DNA of 35,772 nt from an uncultured Mycoplasmatota bacterium (GTDB lineage: Bacteria; Bacillota_I; Bacilli_A; RF39; UBA660), in the NCBI GenBank assembly GCA_900543675.1, contig UQRY01000020.1:1-35772 (forward strand), in the 5' to 3' direction. The notes beneath the pieces were generated by a model. The model was not told the origin of the DNA, ran no database searches, and saw nothing but the letters and a program-made list of their open reading frames with translations. The position numbers were made by a program, and so were the translations under genes. This document shows, in pieces, positions 1 to 8,846 of this stretch; positions within the stretch are counted from its first letter, which is position 1, and each line of letters opens with the position of its first letter.

Positions 1-1
1 T

Positions 2-46
2 CTTATACATACTAAGTATACCCCCCCCCCAAGCTATTTTGACAAG
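2..46 (-). promoter_or_regulatory. Promoter module C with G10 tract, for a gene off the left edge
   Basis: Read on the minus strand: core CTTGTCAAAATA (46 to 35), then exactly 27 nt, then TATAAG (7 to 2). The same core-27-minus-10 layout occurs at 34699-34757 and 35670-35728. Ten consecutive G (plus-strand C, 21-30) lie in the spacer. The driven gene would be transcribed leftward, outside the window. That this is a promoter is inferred from the shared geometry. Confidence 0.5.
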
Positions 47-145
47 AGGAGAAACAATATACTCTGTTTTAGATTATTATATCCTGTTTTCTAGTTCCAA
101 TACAATATTAACTATATATTACTTGACATAAAATACTTACCTTTT

Positions 146-176
146 TAACAAAATAAAAAAGTGCCATCCTGCACTT
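146..176 (-). terminator. Rho-independent terminator after the greA-like gene
   Basis: The 6-bp stem AAGTGC/GCACTT (159-176, loop 165-170) is followed on the minus strand by a T-rich tract. It lies about 10 bp past the TAA of the greA-like gene. Confidence 0.65.
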
Positions 177-185
177 CACCATGAA

Positions 186-680
186 TTACTTATCCAAAAT
201 TTCAATACGAATTTCTCGGTCATTTACTGAATAACTAACAATAGAACCAATTTTTTGTAAATAGATTGCTCTACCAAGAGGACTATTAAGTGAAACCTCT
301 TGCGCCAATTCATCCAAAGAAACTTTCCAATTCCCTGTTAACCTTACTTCTTCTACCTCAGTATCACCATCGTCATAGATAAATTCTAGTTTGACAACAT
401 CACCAATATTGACTAAATTTTGATCACAAACTCTAGAATCAATAAGCTCGATTTTTCCTTTTTGCTTCAACAACTGTTCCAACCGTTTCTGTAACATACT
501 TTCATTTCGACAAGCATCCTCATAGGCAAAATTATCATGCCACCCATCTCCAGGGGCTTCACTAATTGCTTGAACCTTATAATCCGTATTTTTTAAGAGC
601 TCCGCTTCAATTTTTCCTATTTCCTCACAATATTGCTTGTAACCATCTGCTGTTAAATAAATCTTATCCTGTATCATCAC
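186..680 (-). CDS. GreA/GreB-family transcription elongation factor
   Basis: Predicted RNA polymerase cleavage-stimulating factor that rescues backtracked complexes via the secondary channel. The 164 residues have the two-part Gre layout: an N-terminal antiparallel coiled coil (about 8-80) whose tip reads GDGWHDNFAYE (44-54), matching the acidic GDLSENAEY tip of GreA, and a C-terminal FKBP-like domain ending in the family hallmark SPLGRAIYLQKIGSIVSY. The tip is one residue longer than in GreA, so this may be a divergent paralogue rather than the housekeeping copy. The start is one of two adjacent ATGs behind AAGGGAGG. It lies 19 bp after the ABC exporter gene on the same strand and is probably cotranscribed with it. 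Assignment to the family is firm; the exact role is not. Confidence 0.82.
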   Translation of the reverse strand: MMIQDKIYLTADGYKQYCEEIGKIEAELLKNTDYKVQAISEAPGDGWHDNFAYEDACRNESMLQKRLEQLLKQKGKIELIDSRVCDQNLVNIGDVVKLEFIYDDGDTEVEEVRLTGNWKVSLDELAQEVSLNSPLGRAIYLQKIGSIVSYSVNDREIRIEILDK

Positions 681-699
681 TACCTCCCTTAGTAATTGA

Positions 700-2445
700 C
701 TACTTCAAAATTCCATTATACATATCTTGAAAAATACCAGGTGTTTCAATTAATTCATGATATTTACCTTTTTGAATAATCCTTCCTTTATCAAATACTA
801 AAATATTATCACAATTTTCTAAAGTACTTAATCGATGCGCAATAGAAATAATCGTTACATTATTTTCTTCCTGTAATAATTCGATTGCTTTTTGGATATG
901 TTTTTCTGTTGTATTATCTAGTGCCGAAGTAGCCTCATCTAAAATCAAGATTGATGGTTTTCTCAAAAAGATTCTAGCAATTGCGATTCTCTGACGTTGC
1001 CCACCTGACAGATTCCCACCGCCTTCAGCAATCATTGTCTCATATTTATCTGGTAAATTCTCAATAAAATCATCAATAAATGCCTTACGACAAGCCTCTT
1101 TTATTTCTTCTAAAGAAACTTCACGATCTAAACCATAACTAACATTTTCCCTAATAGTTGCAGAAATCAAAAATGGGTTTTGAGGAACTAATGCCATTTT
1201 TTTAGCAATATCTGTACGATCTAATGAATCAATAGAAACACCATCTACATAAATTGTTCCATCCCCTTTTTCTAACTTAGTAAGTACCTTAATTAAAGAA
1301 GACTTCCCACAACCAGATGGACCAGCTATACCGATAAATTGTCCTTTTTTTATTTCCAAATTCAAATCATCAATGACTAATTTATCTCCCTCACTATAGT
1401 GAAAATTTAAATGCCTAATCGCAATCATAGGAATATTTTTTTCTTTCAACGTCAATCTTTCGGCTACTTGATAAGAAAAATCTTTCGGTAAAGAAACAAT
1501 TCTAAAATATTCTTCAGCTAATACAGTAGATTCAGACAACTCATCAAATATACGATGTAATTCACGAAGTGGAGTAGTTAACTGTGTAAAACATAAATAA
1601 GCGGTTAATACAGTACCTACAGTAATTACTTTTTCACCCGCCAAATAAGATGAGACTCCAATAACTAAAACAGTAAATACTGCTTCATTAATAAACTTTA
1701 AACAATCATAAAAAGCCATACTACGATGATGTTTCATTTCTTTCTGTCTTAAATATTCAGATTTATGATCAAACCGATTAATCTCTTGCTTACTGCTATC
1801 TACAACACGAATAACTTCTATTCCATTAATCAACTCAACAATGATTCCATCCATATTAGATTTTTCATTCATTAATTCTACTCGAATACCCTTTTGAGTA
1901 GAAATTTGACGGAAAACAATTATTACACCAATAGGAATAACCAAAAGCATCATCAAAGCTAAAACAAGAGGTAATTTAGAAAAAATAACGATAATTGCGG
2001 CAATACCATTAAAAATAGCTGGAGCAAAATCCATAAACATTAACTTGAGTAATTTGGTAGTTCCTTCTAAACTGCGGTTTAATTTACCATGAATATTTCC
2101 CGTCATATTCTTTTTAAAATAATCAAGAGGAGCATGTAAAATAGCAGAAACAGCCTTACTTCTAGCTTCTTTTTCAAATCGAGTAGAAGTATCTTCTACT
2201 AATAATCTCCTAATCACCTTGATAATCTCATTACTGACTGTAACAATCAAAATAAATGCTAAAAAAGGGATAATATTTAAAAAAGATAATTCCTCTTGAG
2301 CTAAAATATTATCAGTTAAATTCCCAATGGATAATGGCAATAATTGCGTAAGTAAAGACGAAATAATCATAATAAAAATAATAATGACAAAATTGAATTT
2401 CTGCCGTTTACTTAGCATTTTAAAAATCTTCTTATAAATTTTCAT
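700..2445 (-). CDS. ABC exporter half-transporter (fused membrane and ATPase domains)
   Basis: Type IV-fold ABC exporter, 581 residues, expected to work as a homodimer since no partner gene is adjacent. The N-terminal part has about six membrane spans (roughly 17-40, 55-75, 140-180 and 250-290). The nucleotide-binding domain follows from about 340: Walker A GPSGCGKS (375-382), Q-loop Q422, signature LSGGQ (479-483), Walker B ILILDE (499-504) and H-loop H537. All catalytic residues are present. The substrate (lipid, peptide or drug) cannot be told from sequence. It starts behind AGGAGTAGG and an extended -10 promoter at 2468-2476. The greA-like gene follows 19 bp downstream. Confidence 0.9.
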   Translation of the reverse strand: MKIYKKIFKMLSKRQKFNFVIIIFIMIISSLLTQLLPLSIGNLTDNILAQEELSFLNIIPFLAFILIVTVSNEIIKVIRRLLVEDTSTRFEKEARSKAVSAILHAPLDYFKKNMTGNIHGKLNRSLEGTTKLLKLMFMDFAPAIFNGIAAIIVIFSKLPLVLALMMLLVIPIGVIIVFRQISTQKGIRVELMNEKSNMDGIIVELINGIEVIRVVDSSKQEINRFDHKSEYLRQKEMKHHRSMAFYDCLKFINEAVFTVLVIGVSSYLAGEKVITVGTVLTAYLCFTQLTTPLRELHRIFDELSESTVLAEEYFRIVSLPKDFSYQVAERLTLKEKNIPMIAIRHLNFHYSEGDKLVIDDLNLEIKKGQFIGIAGPSGCGKSSLIKVLTKLEKGDGTIYVDGVSIDSLDRTDIAKKMALVPQNPFLISATIRENVSYGLDREVSLEEIKEACRKAFIDDFIENLPDKYETMIAEGGGNLSGGQRQRIAIARIFLRKPSILILDEATSALDNTTEKHIQKAIELLQEENNVTIISIAHRLSTLENCDNILVFDKGRIIQKGKYHELIETPGIFQDMYNGILK

Positions 2446-2467
2446 AAACTACCTACTCCTAACTTTT

Positions 2468-2476
2468 ATTATAACA
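2468..2476 (-). promoter_or_regulatory. Extended -10 promoter for the ABC exporter/greA-like operon
   Basis: TGTTATAAT on the minus strand, 23 bp before the ABC exporter ATG and just after the stop of the Cse60-like gene. No good -35 is visible, as expected for an extended -10 promoter. Confidence 0.6.
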
Positions 2477-2479
2477 TAT

Positions 2480-2656
2480 CTATCCCTTGTGTACATAAAC
2501 AATCATTGCCGAAAAACAATAAATCTGTTCTTCACTATAAATACTAGAAGAAACTTGATACTTAATATCAATCACATCCATATCATCATCCAAAAAATCA
2601 TTAATAGCCATTTCTAAATCCTTTTCATCTTCCATATCAAATATTTTTACTTGCAT
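2480..2656 (-). CDS. Cse60-like small protein
   Basis: A 58-residue ORF starting MQVKIFDMEDEKDLEMAI and containing SEEQIYCFSAMIVY. This pattern, with its acidic helix, an IDIKYQV strand and the EEQIYCFSAMI strand, matches the Cse60 family, known in Bacillus as a sporulation-associated small protein of unknown mechanism but also present in non-sporulating Bacilli. The start is preceded by GGTTGGTGAT. It lies between the terminator of the upstream hypothetical operon and the ABC exporter promoter, so it may be a single-gene unit. Stop codon TAG. The family match is from memory of the motif and was not searched. Confidence 0.72.
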   Translation of the reverse strand: MQVKIFDMEDEKDLEMAINDFLDDDMDVIDIKYQVSSSIYSEEQIYCFSAMIVYVHKG

Positions 2657-2674
2657 AAAATCACCAACCTAAGT

Positions 2675-2712
2675 ATAAAAAAACGATAAAGTATTTTTTG
2701 TCGTTTTTTCTT
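2675..2712 (-). terminator. Terminator after the 577-residue gene
   Basis: An A-rich/T-rich hairpin with an AAAAAACGA/TCGTTTTTT stem, directly after the TAA at 2713 and ending in a T run on the minus strand. Confidence 0.6.
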
Positions 2713-4446
2713 TTATTTCTGCTTAACTAATTGTTTTTGATAACGTTCCCATCTCTTTTTAGAAATCAAACTTTCTTCATAACGATAAACCGAAGGAGAT
2801 TGATCCACTAATTTGGTTTCATCCACAGTAGCTAAATCAACCGGTACAAAATTTCCATATTGATGGATATCTATATCAGGAACAAAAAACAAATTCTTAT
2901 CTAAAATTTCTTCCCTTAGCAATCCCGTTTCCTGATCAAAAATAGGAAAATCTAATTTTCTACAAATATATATTCGATTAACAAGATTCCCATCTATATT
3001 TAAAATTTCCGAATGATTAATCACGAGATCTCCTAAACCCGCTTCCATAAAAGAATCTATTTTCTCAGTTAAATCTTGATCACACAACATGGAAAAATCC
3101 TTAACCGTACGAGATTTAATCTTACAGCCATATTCATCTAATATCTTTAAATTCTCTGCAAATAAATTCGGATCCAAAAATAATAAATCAAATTGATGAT
3201 GAAATTTTCCTACTTGAATATGATAATCTAAAAGGGTTTGAATATTAGTTTTTACCTTTTCATACTCATCATCTTGAATCAACTTATCATAAAAATTTAT
3301 TAATAAATCGCTTGTTAAAATATAAGTATCTAGCCATTTGTTAATCTCTTTTAACTTTGAACAATCACAATGAATAAGATAATAACTAATCACTTTAATA
3401 TCCGTTAACTTCATTTCAATAATTAAAGTTAAACGCCTACTACATTCATCATAAGACAAATTTTGTATTTCTTTCTGTATAGTTGGTGGTATCTCTGAAA
3501 AAGATAAAGAATAATTATGAAATAATGTAATATATCTAGATAAATCATGCTCAGTAAGATACTGATATTCTTTTTCTAAATCTTGATAAGCTTTTTGATT
3601 ATGATGAAATACCTCCAATAAAAATTCTTTTTTTAATTCTTCATTAGAAGCAGGAAGTAAAGAGACTAATTCTTCAAAATTTTCAATTTCTTTTTTCTTA
3701 AAAGCCAAATCCGTCTTAGCTAAAAATGTTTGATAATTTCCAAGTTGTTTTTTATTTGCTTTATTATTTTTTCGCCACTTTCTCTCCTCTTCTAAATAAG
3801 ATTGATATAATGGTTCAAAAAGATGATGAAATTTTTGTACTATCTCCACTGCTTCATTATAATCCAGTTTATCTTCAACTTCATCGTATATATTTCTACA
3901 ACAAAAATACGGATCTAAAAGTGACCAATCCCTTAAATCTTTAAAAAGATAACAAGCACTAATAAAATCATCAGCATCTTCTTTAAGAAGATAATTTAAA
4001 TCAACAACAAGCGTAAAATCTTTTAAACTTTTAAATAAAAATTTTATCGCTTTTTTAAAATCTAACTTTTTAGCTAAATCACTAGGATCATAACCAGCTA
4101 CATCTAAAAATGAAAATATAAGTTGATTGTCATGCATATAATGAAGAAGCCGAAATAACTTGGTAACATATTTATCAGAATGTTCAAGGAAAGAAAGACT
4201 AGAATATCTTACATCAAAGTCATCGTCATTATAAGGAACTTCTTTAAAATCATCACTATATAGTAAGATCAACAACAAAAGTACTTGCTCTGTAGTTATA
4301 GATGGACAACTAAGTAAATCTGTAGAAGAATAATCCTGAAATAATTCTTCTAAGCAATCTAAACGAAATCTAGTCTCATCCTTATCTTCTATATGAGATA
4401 ATTCCTCTATATTGTTTAAAATTTTATTTTTTAGTTCTTCACTCAT
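2713..4446 (-). CDS. Hypothetical helical protein, 577 residues
   Basis: No family recognised. The sequence is soluble, acidic and predicted mostly helical, with repeated Leu/Asp/Lys-rich helices and no signal peptide or membrane span. The C-terminal 60 residues change character: proline-containing strands (VPDIDIHQYGNFVPVDLATV), then a basic tail (KKRWERYQKQLVKQK). It starts one base after the stop of the 335-residue gene upstream, so the two are almost certainly translated from one mRNA and may form a complex. A strong hairpin terminator follows. Codon use resembles that of the neighbours. Confidence 0.75.
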   Translation of the reverse strand: MSEELKNKILNNIEELSHIEDKDETRFRLDCLEELFQDYSSTDLLSCPSITTEQVLLLLILLYSDDFKEVPYNDDDFDVRYSSLSFLEHSDKYVTKLFRLLHYMHDNQLIFSFLDVAGYDPSDLAKKLDFKKAIKFLFKSLKDFTLVVDLNYLLKEDADDFISACYLFKDLRDWSLLDPYFCCRNIYDEVEDKLDYNEAVEIVQKFHHLFEPLYQSYLEEERKWRKNNKANKKQLGNYQTFLAKTDLAFKKKEIENFEELVSLLPASNEELKKEFLLEVFHHNQKAYQDLEKEYQYLTEHDLSRYITLFHNYSLSFSEIPPTIQKEIQNLSYDECSRRLTLIIEMKLTDIKVISYYLIHCDCSKLKEINKWLDTYILTSDLLINFYDKLIQDDEYEKVKTNIQTLLDYHIQVGKFHHQFDLLFLDPNLFAENLKILDEYGCKIKSRTVKDFSMLCDQDLTEKIDSFMEAGLGDLVINHSEILNIDGNLVNRIYICRKLDFPIFDQETGLLREEILDKNLFFVPDIDIHQYGNFVPVDLATVDETKLVDQSPSVYRYEESLISKKRWERYQKQLVKQK

Positions 4447-4447
4447 G

Positions 4448-5455
4448 TTACTTACTCCTTCCCAAAGCTTTTATTTTTTCCCGATCATTATTTTTTAATG
4501 CCTCTAATATATTTTGGGAGATTTCTTCTTGAGTTTTCATAAATACAGCATCATTTACTAAAGTAGATAATCTATTTTCTATGCTACGATACATATCTAC
4601 GCGATTAATTAAAGAAAGACGATTTTCATTGTTCCAATCTACTTTCTTAATAAATACAGATAGAATTATATAACGATTAGAACCAATTCGATCAAAAACG
4701 ATTCTACTTTGATAATCTTTTACTTCTACAACACTTGTCTTTTTAATAGAATCCTTATTTAACCGTTTTAAATTTTTAAAAGTACCATTTTGAATAGACA
4801 AAAATAAATCACGAAAAGAAGAATAATATTCAGTAGGAATAGCGAGTAAATCGTTATTAACGTATAAATTACCTGATGGTGTCGGTAAATAAATTAATTG
4901 ATTGGATTTAATTTCTTCCTCGGCTAAATTGTCTTTATCTAAGCTTTCTTCCTGTAAAGAGGATAAATAATGAGAAATTATATCATTTTTTTGGCGATAA
5001 CTAGATATTTCTTTTTGTAGTTCTTCTGAAAATAGATGATCATCTACTACACTACGAAATAATTCTAAATATTCTGTTTCTGCTTTTAACAACTCTAATT
5101 TAATTCTTCCTACAATGGAATAAAAATATTTACTTTTCCTGTCTGGTAATAACTCAATAATATCCTGTTTTAAAGTAGGAGTAACTTCTAAATCTAAAAT
5201 TGGTTTATAAAACATCGTATAAAGATCTTCTAAATTTTCTTGACCAATATTCTCTTTATCCTGATATTCTACTTCTTGTTCGTCGTATTTGGCTTGAAAA
5301 TTAGAAATACAAGCATTTGCTTCTTTTAAATAAGCATTTTGTCTTGCCATATCGCTTGCGACAGTACGATTATATTTCAAAATAGAAATCATTTCATCTA
5401 CACTGGCATCAGTAGAAATATCGTGGACAAAACTTAAATTTTGTAAAGCTTCCAT
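4448..5455 (-). CDS. Hypothetical protein with RelE-like C-terminal module
   Basis: A 335-residue protein, first gene of a two-gene operon with the 577-residue protein. Residues 1-185 are helical and probably coiled coil, rich in Glu/Lys/Gln. Residues about 205-300 resemble a RelE/HigB toxin fold: a helix (IPTEYYSSFRDLFLSI), NLKRLNKD, then paired strands RIVFDRIGSNRYIILSVFIKK, matching the family pattern of Arg-hydrophobic strand, Asp turn, hydrophobic strand and F-x-KK, then a helix. No antitoxin-like gene with a DNA-binding domain is adjacent. The start follows GGGGGA, with a -35/-10 promoter 30 bp upstream. The RelE relation is inferred by eye, and the module may be structural rather than a nuclease. 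Confidence 0.72.
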   Translation of the reverse strand: MEALQNLSFVHDISTDASVDEMISILKYNRTVASDMARQNAYLKEANACISNFQAKYDEQEVEYQDKENIGQENLEDLYTMFYKPILDLEVTPTLKQDIIELLPDRKSKYFYSIVGRIKLELLKAETEYLELFRSVVDDHLFSEELQKEISSYRQKNDIISHYLSSLQEESLDKDNLAEEEIKSNQLIYLPTPSGNLYVNNDLLAIPTEYYSSFRDLFLSIQNGTFKNLKRLNKDSIKKTSVVEVKDYQSRIVFDRIGSNRYIILSVFIKKVDWNNENRLSLINRVDMYRSIENRLSTLVNDAVFMKTQEEISQNILEALKNNDREKIKALGRSK

Positions 5456-5484
5456 ATAATCATTCCCCCATAAAAAGCGACGCT

Positions 5485-5513
5485 ATTATAACAAATTTAC
5501 TAAAAAAAGTAAA
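5485..5513 (-). promoter_or_regulatory. Promoter of the 335/577-residue gene pair
   Basis: Minus strand: TTTACT (5513-5508), 17-bp spacer, extended TGTTATAAT ending at 5485. The -10 lies 30 bp before the ATG at 5455. Confidence 0.7.
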
Positions 5514-5534
5514 GAAACAAGAAAAAATTATGCA

Positions 5535-5561
5535 AGCAAAAAGGAAGAGAATCTCTTCCTT
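5535..5561 (-). terminator. Terminator of the leuS operon
   Basis: A 9-bp perfect stem AAGGAAGAG/CTCTTCCTT (5541-5561) with loop AAT, followed on the minus strand by TTTTT. It lies about 20 bp past the leuS stop. Confidence 0.85.
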
Positions 5562-5579
5562 CATCCAACGACTAAATAA

Positions 5580-8399
5580 CTATTTCACGACTATATTCAC
5601 TATCTTACCTTTAATAATAATTACTTTAACAATTTCTTTTCCATCAAGATGACGAATAACATTTTCAGCACTTTTGGCTTTTTCTTCAATTGTTTTTTCA
5701 TCATCATCAGCATTAACAGTAATTGTCGCTCTTACTTTTCCATTTACTTGAACAGCAATTTCTTTTTCACTATCTTCTAGCATAGCTTCATCATAAGTTG
5801 GCCAACTAGATTCACAAATAGGTTTTCCAAGTTGATACTCTTCATTTAATTCTTCGGTAATATGAGGGGCAATTGGGTTTAACAATACTAAGTAAGTGCG
5901 ATAATCTGCTTTCGTAATCTGCTCTTCTTTTTCCATCTTATTTAAGAGAATCATCAAAGCCGATAATGCGGTATTAAATTTAGAAGCATCCATATCGTCA
6001 GTTACTTTCTTAATCGTACGATGAATATCTTTTTCGATCGATTTAGAATAAGTATTACCATCTACTACTTTATTTCCAAGACGAATCACTTTATCAAGAT
6101 AACGTTTACAACCATTTAAACCTTGTTCACTCCAGATAGCTTCTTTTTCATAGTCACCAATAAACATTTCATAAGTTCTTAAACTATCAGCACCATAAGA
6201 AGCAACAATATCATCAGGATTAACGACATTACCTAGACTCTTACTCATCTTAACGCCGCCTTCTCCTAAAATCATACCATGAGCTGCGCGGATTTCAAAT
6301 GGTTCTTTATTTGGTACTAAACCAATATTATATAGGAATTGATTCCAGAATCTAGCATACAATAAGTGCCTCGTTGCATGTTCCATTCCACCGTTATACC
6401 AATCTACTTTACCCCAGTATTTTAAAGCATCTTGAGAAACAAATTCCTTATCATTATGTGGATCCATATATCTTAACCAATACCAACTAGATCCTGCCCA
6501 GTTTGGCATCGTATCAGTTTCTCTCTTAGCTGGACGACCACATTTAGGACATGTCGTATTCACAAATTCAGGAATTCTCGCTAATGGACTTTCTCCATCA
6601 TCGGTTGGTTCATATTCAGCAACATCAGGCAAAACAACAGGTAAATCTTCATCAGGTACAGGAACCCAACCACACTCTTCACAATAGATAAGAGGAATAG
6701 GTTCACCCCAGAAACGTTGACGAGTAAAAATCCAATCTTGAAGTTTATAATTCGTTTTCTTTCTACCTATTTGTTTTTCTTCTAAATAAGCAATAATTTT
6801 GTCAATAGCTTCTTGCTTGTGAAGACCATCTAACATTTCTGAGTGAATATGAATACCTTCTCCACACATCGCACCACCTGTCGTGACATATTCAAAAGAC
6901 TTCTGATGTAATTCGTCCATCACTTCACGGCTAAGGGTCTCTTTATCTACCCATTCAAGCTCAAACTTCTCATCTTCTTCTAACTTTCTTTCTGCTTGTT
7001 CATTTGAGTTCAAACGGAATAAGAAAGGAGTTGCTTCAACATTAAAATATTGATCCTTATTATAAGCATAATAGTGATGATTAATTGTAAAGCCAGTTTC
7101 CATTAAAGAAATATCGGTATACCCAGTTTCTTCTTTAATTTCACGTATCGCACAAGTAAGCGCATCTTCTCCTTCTTGAATGGTGCCACCAACGAATAAA
7201 CGTCCACCTTGTTCTTTCCAATTTAACGTCAAATATTGATTTTTTGCTTCGTCCCAAAGAACAGCAACAATCGAATTCTTTTTCTTTTCTCCATCGTGTG
7301 ATTCACCAGTTTCTTCTTCTAGAACCTGAACCACATCAATACCATACTTCTTCGCAAAATCAAAGTCTCTTTGATCATGAGCAGGTACGGCCATAATCGC
7401 CCCAGTACCATAACTCATCATGACATAATCAGAAATATAAATAGGAATTTCTTTTCCCGTTAAAGGATGAACCGCAACCAAACCATCTATTTTGACACCA
7501 GTTTTATCTTTGACTAATTGAGTACGCTCAAACTCTGTTTTCTTGTTTGTTTTTTCTCGATAATCAATAATCTCGTTCATATTGTGAATAAGACCACTAT
7601 ATAAATCAATATATGGATGTTCAGGGGCGATTACCATGAAAGTAACTCCATATAGCGTATCTGGACGAGTTGTATAAACGGTAAGTTTCTCATCAGTTCC
7701 CTTTATAGTAAAATCAACTTCAGCACCTGTTGACTTTCCAATCCAATTAATCTGGGCTGTTTTTATTTTTTCTTGGAATTTAGTATCCTCTAAACCATCC
7801 AATAATTGTTCAGCATAATCACTCATTCGAAGCATCCACTGTTCTTTTTCCTTCTGTACTACTTGTGTACCACAACGTTCACAAACTCCTCCAGAAGAAT
7901 CTTCGTTTGATAATCCTGTTTTACATTTTGGACACCAATTTATGTTCTTTCTCGCTTTATAAGCCATTCCATGTTTGAAAAATTGTAAGAATTGCCACTG
8001 AGTCCATTTATAATATTCTGGATCAGTCGTCGAAAACTCCCTAGACCAATCAAAAGAAATCCCTAATTTCTGAATCTGTCCTTTGAATGTTTCAATATTT
8101 TTCTTAGTCGCAATCTTTGGATGAATATGATTCTTAATTGCATATTGTTCAGTAGGAGCACCAAAAGCATCCCAACCAATTGGGAATAAAACATTATATC
8201 CCATCATTCTTTTCTTACGTGCTAATGCATCCAAAGCAGTATAGCTTCTTACATGACCAACATGAAGACCAGCTCCACTCGGATAAGGGAACTCTACCAA
8301 ATAATAATATTTCTCTTTACTAGGATCAATATGTGCCTCAAAGGTATGATGATCCCGCCAATAATCTTGCCATTTCTTTTCTATCTTTTGAATATCCAT
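5580..8399 (-). CDS. leuS: Leucyl-tRNA synthetase with an inserted Nudix domain
   Basis: Charges tRNA-Leu; class I synthetase, 939 residues against the usual 800-870. Seen in order: HVGH (46-49), zinc knuckle C156/C159/C173/C176, editing-domain TTRPDTLYG (243-251) and GTGAIMAVPAHD (331-342) with editing Asp D342, a second Cys set (573/576 and 617/620), KMSKS (717-721), and anticodon and C-terminal domains. Between about 366 and 506 (DNA about 6882-7304), where other LeuRS have a short linker, lies a full Nudix domain whose box (405-427) fits GX5EX7REUXEEXGU with all Glu residues. The synthetase and editing motifs all remain. The start is behind AGGAGG, one base after the membrane-protein gene. 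The operon is T-box controlled. Confidence 0.96.
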   Translation of the reverse strand: MDIQKIEKKWQDYWRDHHTFEAHIDPSKEKYYYLVEFPYPSGAGLHVGHVRSYTALDALARKKRMMGYNVLFPIGWDAFGAPTEQYAIKNHIHPKIATKKNIETFKGQIQKLGISFDWSREFSTTDPEYYKWTQWQFLQFFKHGMAYKARKNINWCPKCKTGLSNEDSSGGVCERCGTQVVQKEKEQWMLRMSDYAEQLLDGLEDTKFQEKIKTAQINWIGKSTGAEVDFTIKGTDEKLTVYTTRPDTLYGVTFMVIAPEHPYIDLYSGLIHNMNEIIDYREKTNKKTEFERTQLVKDKTGVKIDGLVAVHPLTGKEIPIYISDYVMMSYGTGAIMAVPAHDQRDFDFAKKYGIDVVQVLEEETGESHDGEKKKNSIVAVLWDEAKNQYLTLNWKEQGGRLFVGGTIQEGEDALTCAIREIKEETGYTDISLMETGFTINHHYYAYNKDQYFNVEATPFLFRLNSNEQAERKLEEDEKFELEWVDKETLSREVMDELHQKSFEYVTTGGAMCGEGIHIHSEMLDGLHKQEAIDKIIAYLEEKQIGRKKTNYKLQDWIFTRQRFWGEPIPLIYCEECGWVPVPDEDLPVVLPDVAEYEPTDDGESPLARIPEFVNTTCPKCGRPAKRETDTMPNWAGSSWYWLRYMDPHNDKEFVSQDALKYWGKVDWYNGGMEHATRHLLYARFWNQFLYNIGLVPNKEPFEIRAAHGMILGEGGVKMSKSLGNVVNPDDIVASYGADSLRTYEMFIGDYEKEAIWSEQGLNGCKRYLDKVIRLGNKVVDGNTYSKSIEKDIHRTIKKVTDDMDASKFNTALSALMILLNKMEKEEQITKADYRTYLVLLNPIAPHITEELNEEYQLGKPICESSWPTYDEAMLEDSEKEIAVQVNGKVRATITVNADDDEKTIEEKAKSAENVIRHLDGKEIVKVIIIKGKIVNIVVK

Positions 8400-8400
8400 A

Positions 8401-8835
8401 CTATTTCTTTCCTCCTCGTTTCTTTCTTTTTTGTTTTTTCTCTTCTCTTTTTCGCTCTATTTCCGCTGCCTCGGCTTCTTCTTGTTCTAAATCAAAATCT
8501 TCTTTTTTATTCTGATAATATTTTCCTACTAGCATAAACGAAAGTAATATGACTGGTACCAGGAAAATAAAACCAAATAATAGTTGCCAAATAAAGCCCT
8601 CTATATGAAATACGATCGTCGCAACTAAAGAAATATCAAAACTAGCCACTAGTGCTACCGTATTCATAAACTGCTTATACCGGAAATTTTTCGTATCTAA
8701 ATTATACTGAACCAGTAAATACTGTACTTCAACAGGAACTTTTTTACTATTCCGTCTGGCCTTTTTTACCATAAACAGATAAAAAAGAATATAGAGTACA
8801 ATAAAAATTCCTATAAAATAAATAATATCTTCCAT
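8401..8835 (-). CDS. Small membrane protein cotranscribed with leuS
   Basis: A 144-residue protein of unknown function. It has an N-terminal membrane span (4-22), a cytosolic linker (KVPVEVQYLLVQYNLDTKNF), two further hydrophobic spans (about 57-75 and 82-104), then a highly charged Glu/Lys/Arg tail (EEAEAAEIERKREEKKQKRKK). The ATG at 8835 is chosen because GGAGGTGG sits 4 nt upstream; a longer reading frame to 8898 would run into the T-box terminator. It is the first gene of the T-box leuS operon and ends one base before leuS, so it is induced by uncharged tRNA-Leu. The link to leucine is by context only; transport or membrane anchoring of LeuRS are possibilities. Confidence 0.8.
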   Translation of the reverse strand: MEDIIYFIGIFIVLYILFYLFMVKKARRNSKKVPVEVQYLLVQYNLDTKNFRYKQFMNTVALVASFDISLVATIVFHIEGFIWQLLFGFIFLVPVILLSFMLVGKYYQNKKEDFDLEQEEAEAAEIERKREEKKQKRKKRGGKK

Positions 8836-8846
8836 TTTCCACCTCC

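Noticed and set aside
39..80. TTGACA at 39-44 on the plus strand as a -35
   Set aside because: No -10 at 16-18 bp downstream (the first ATTATTAT is too far) and no plus-strand gene follows. The same bases read better as the shared minus-strand core.
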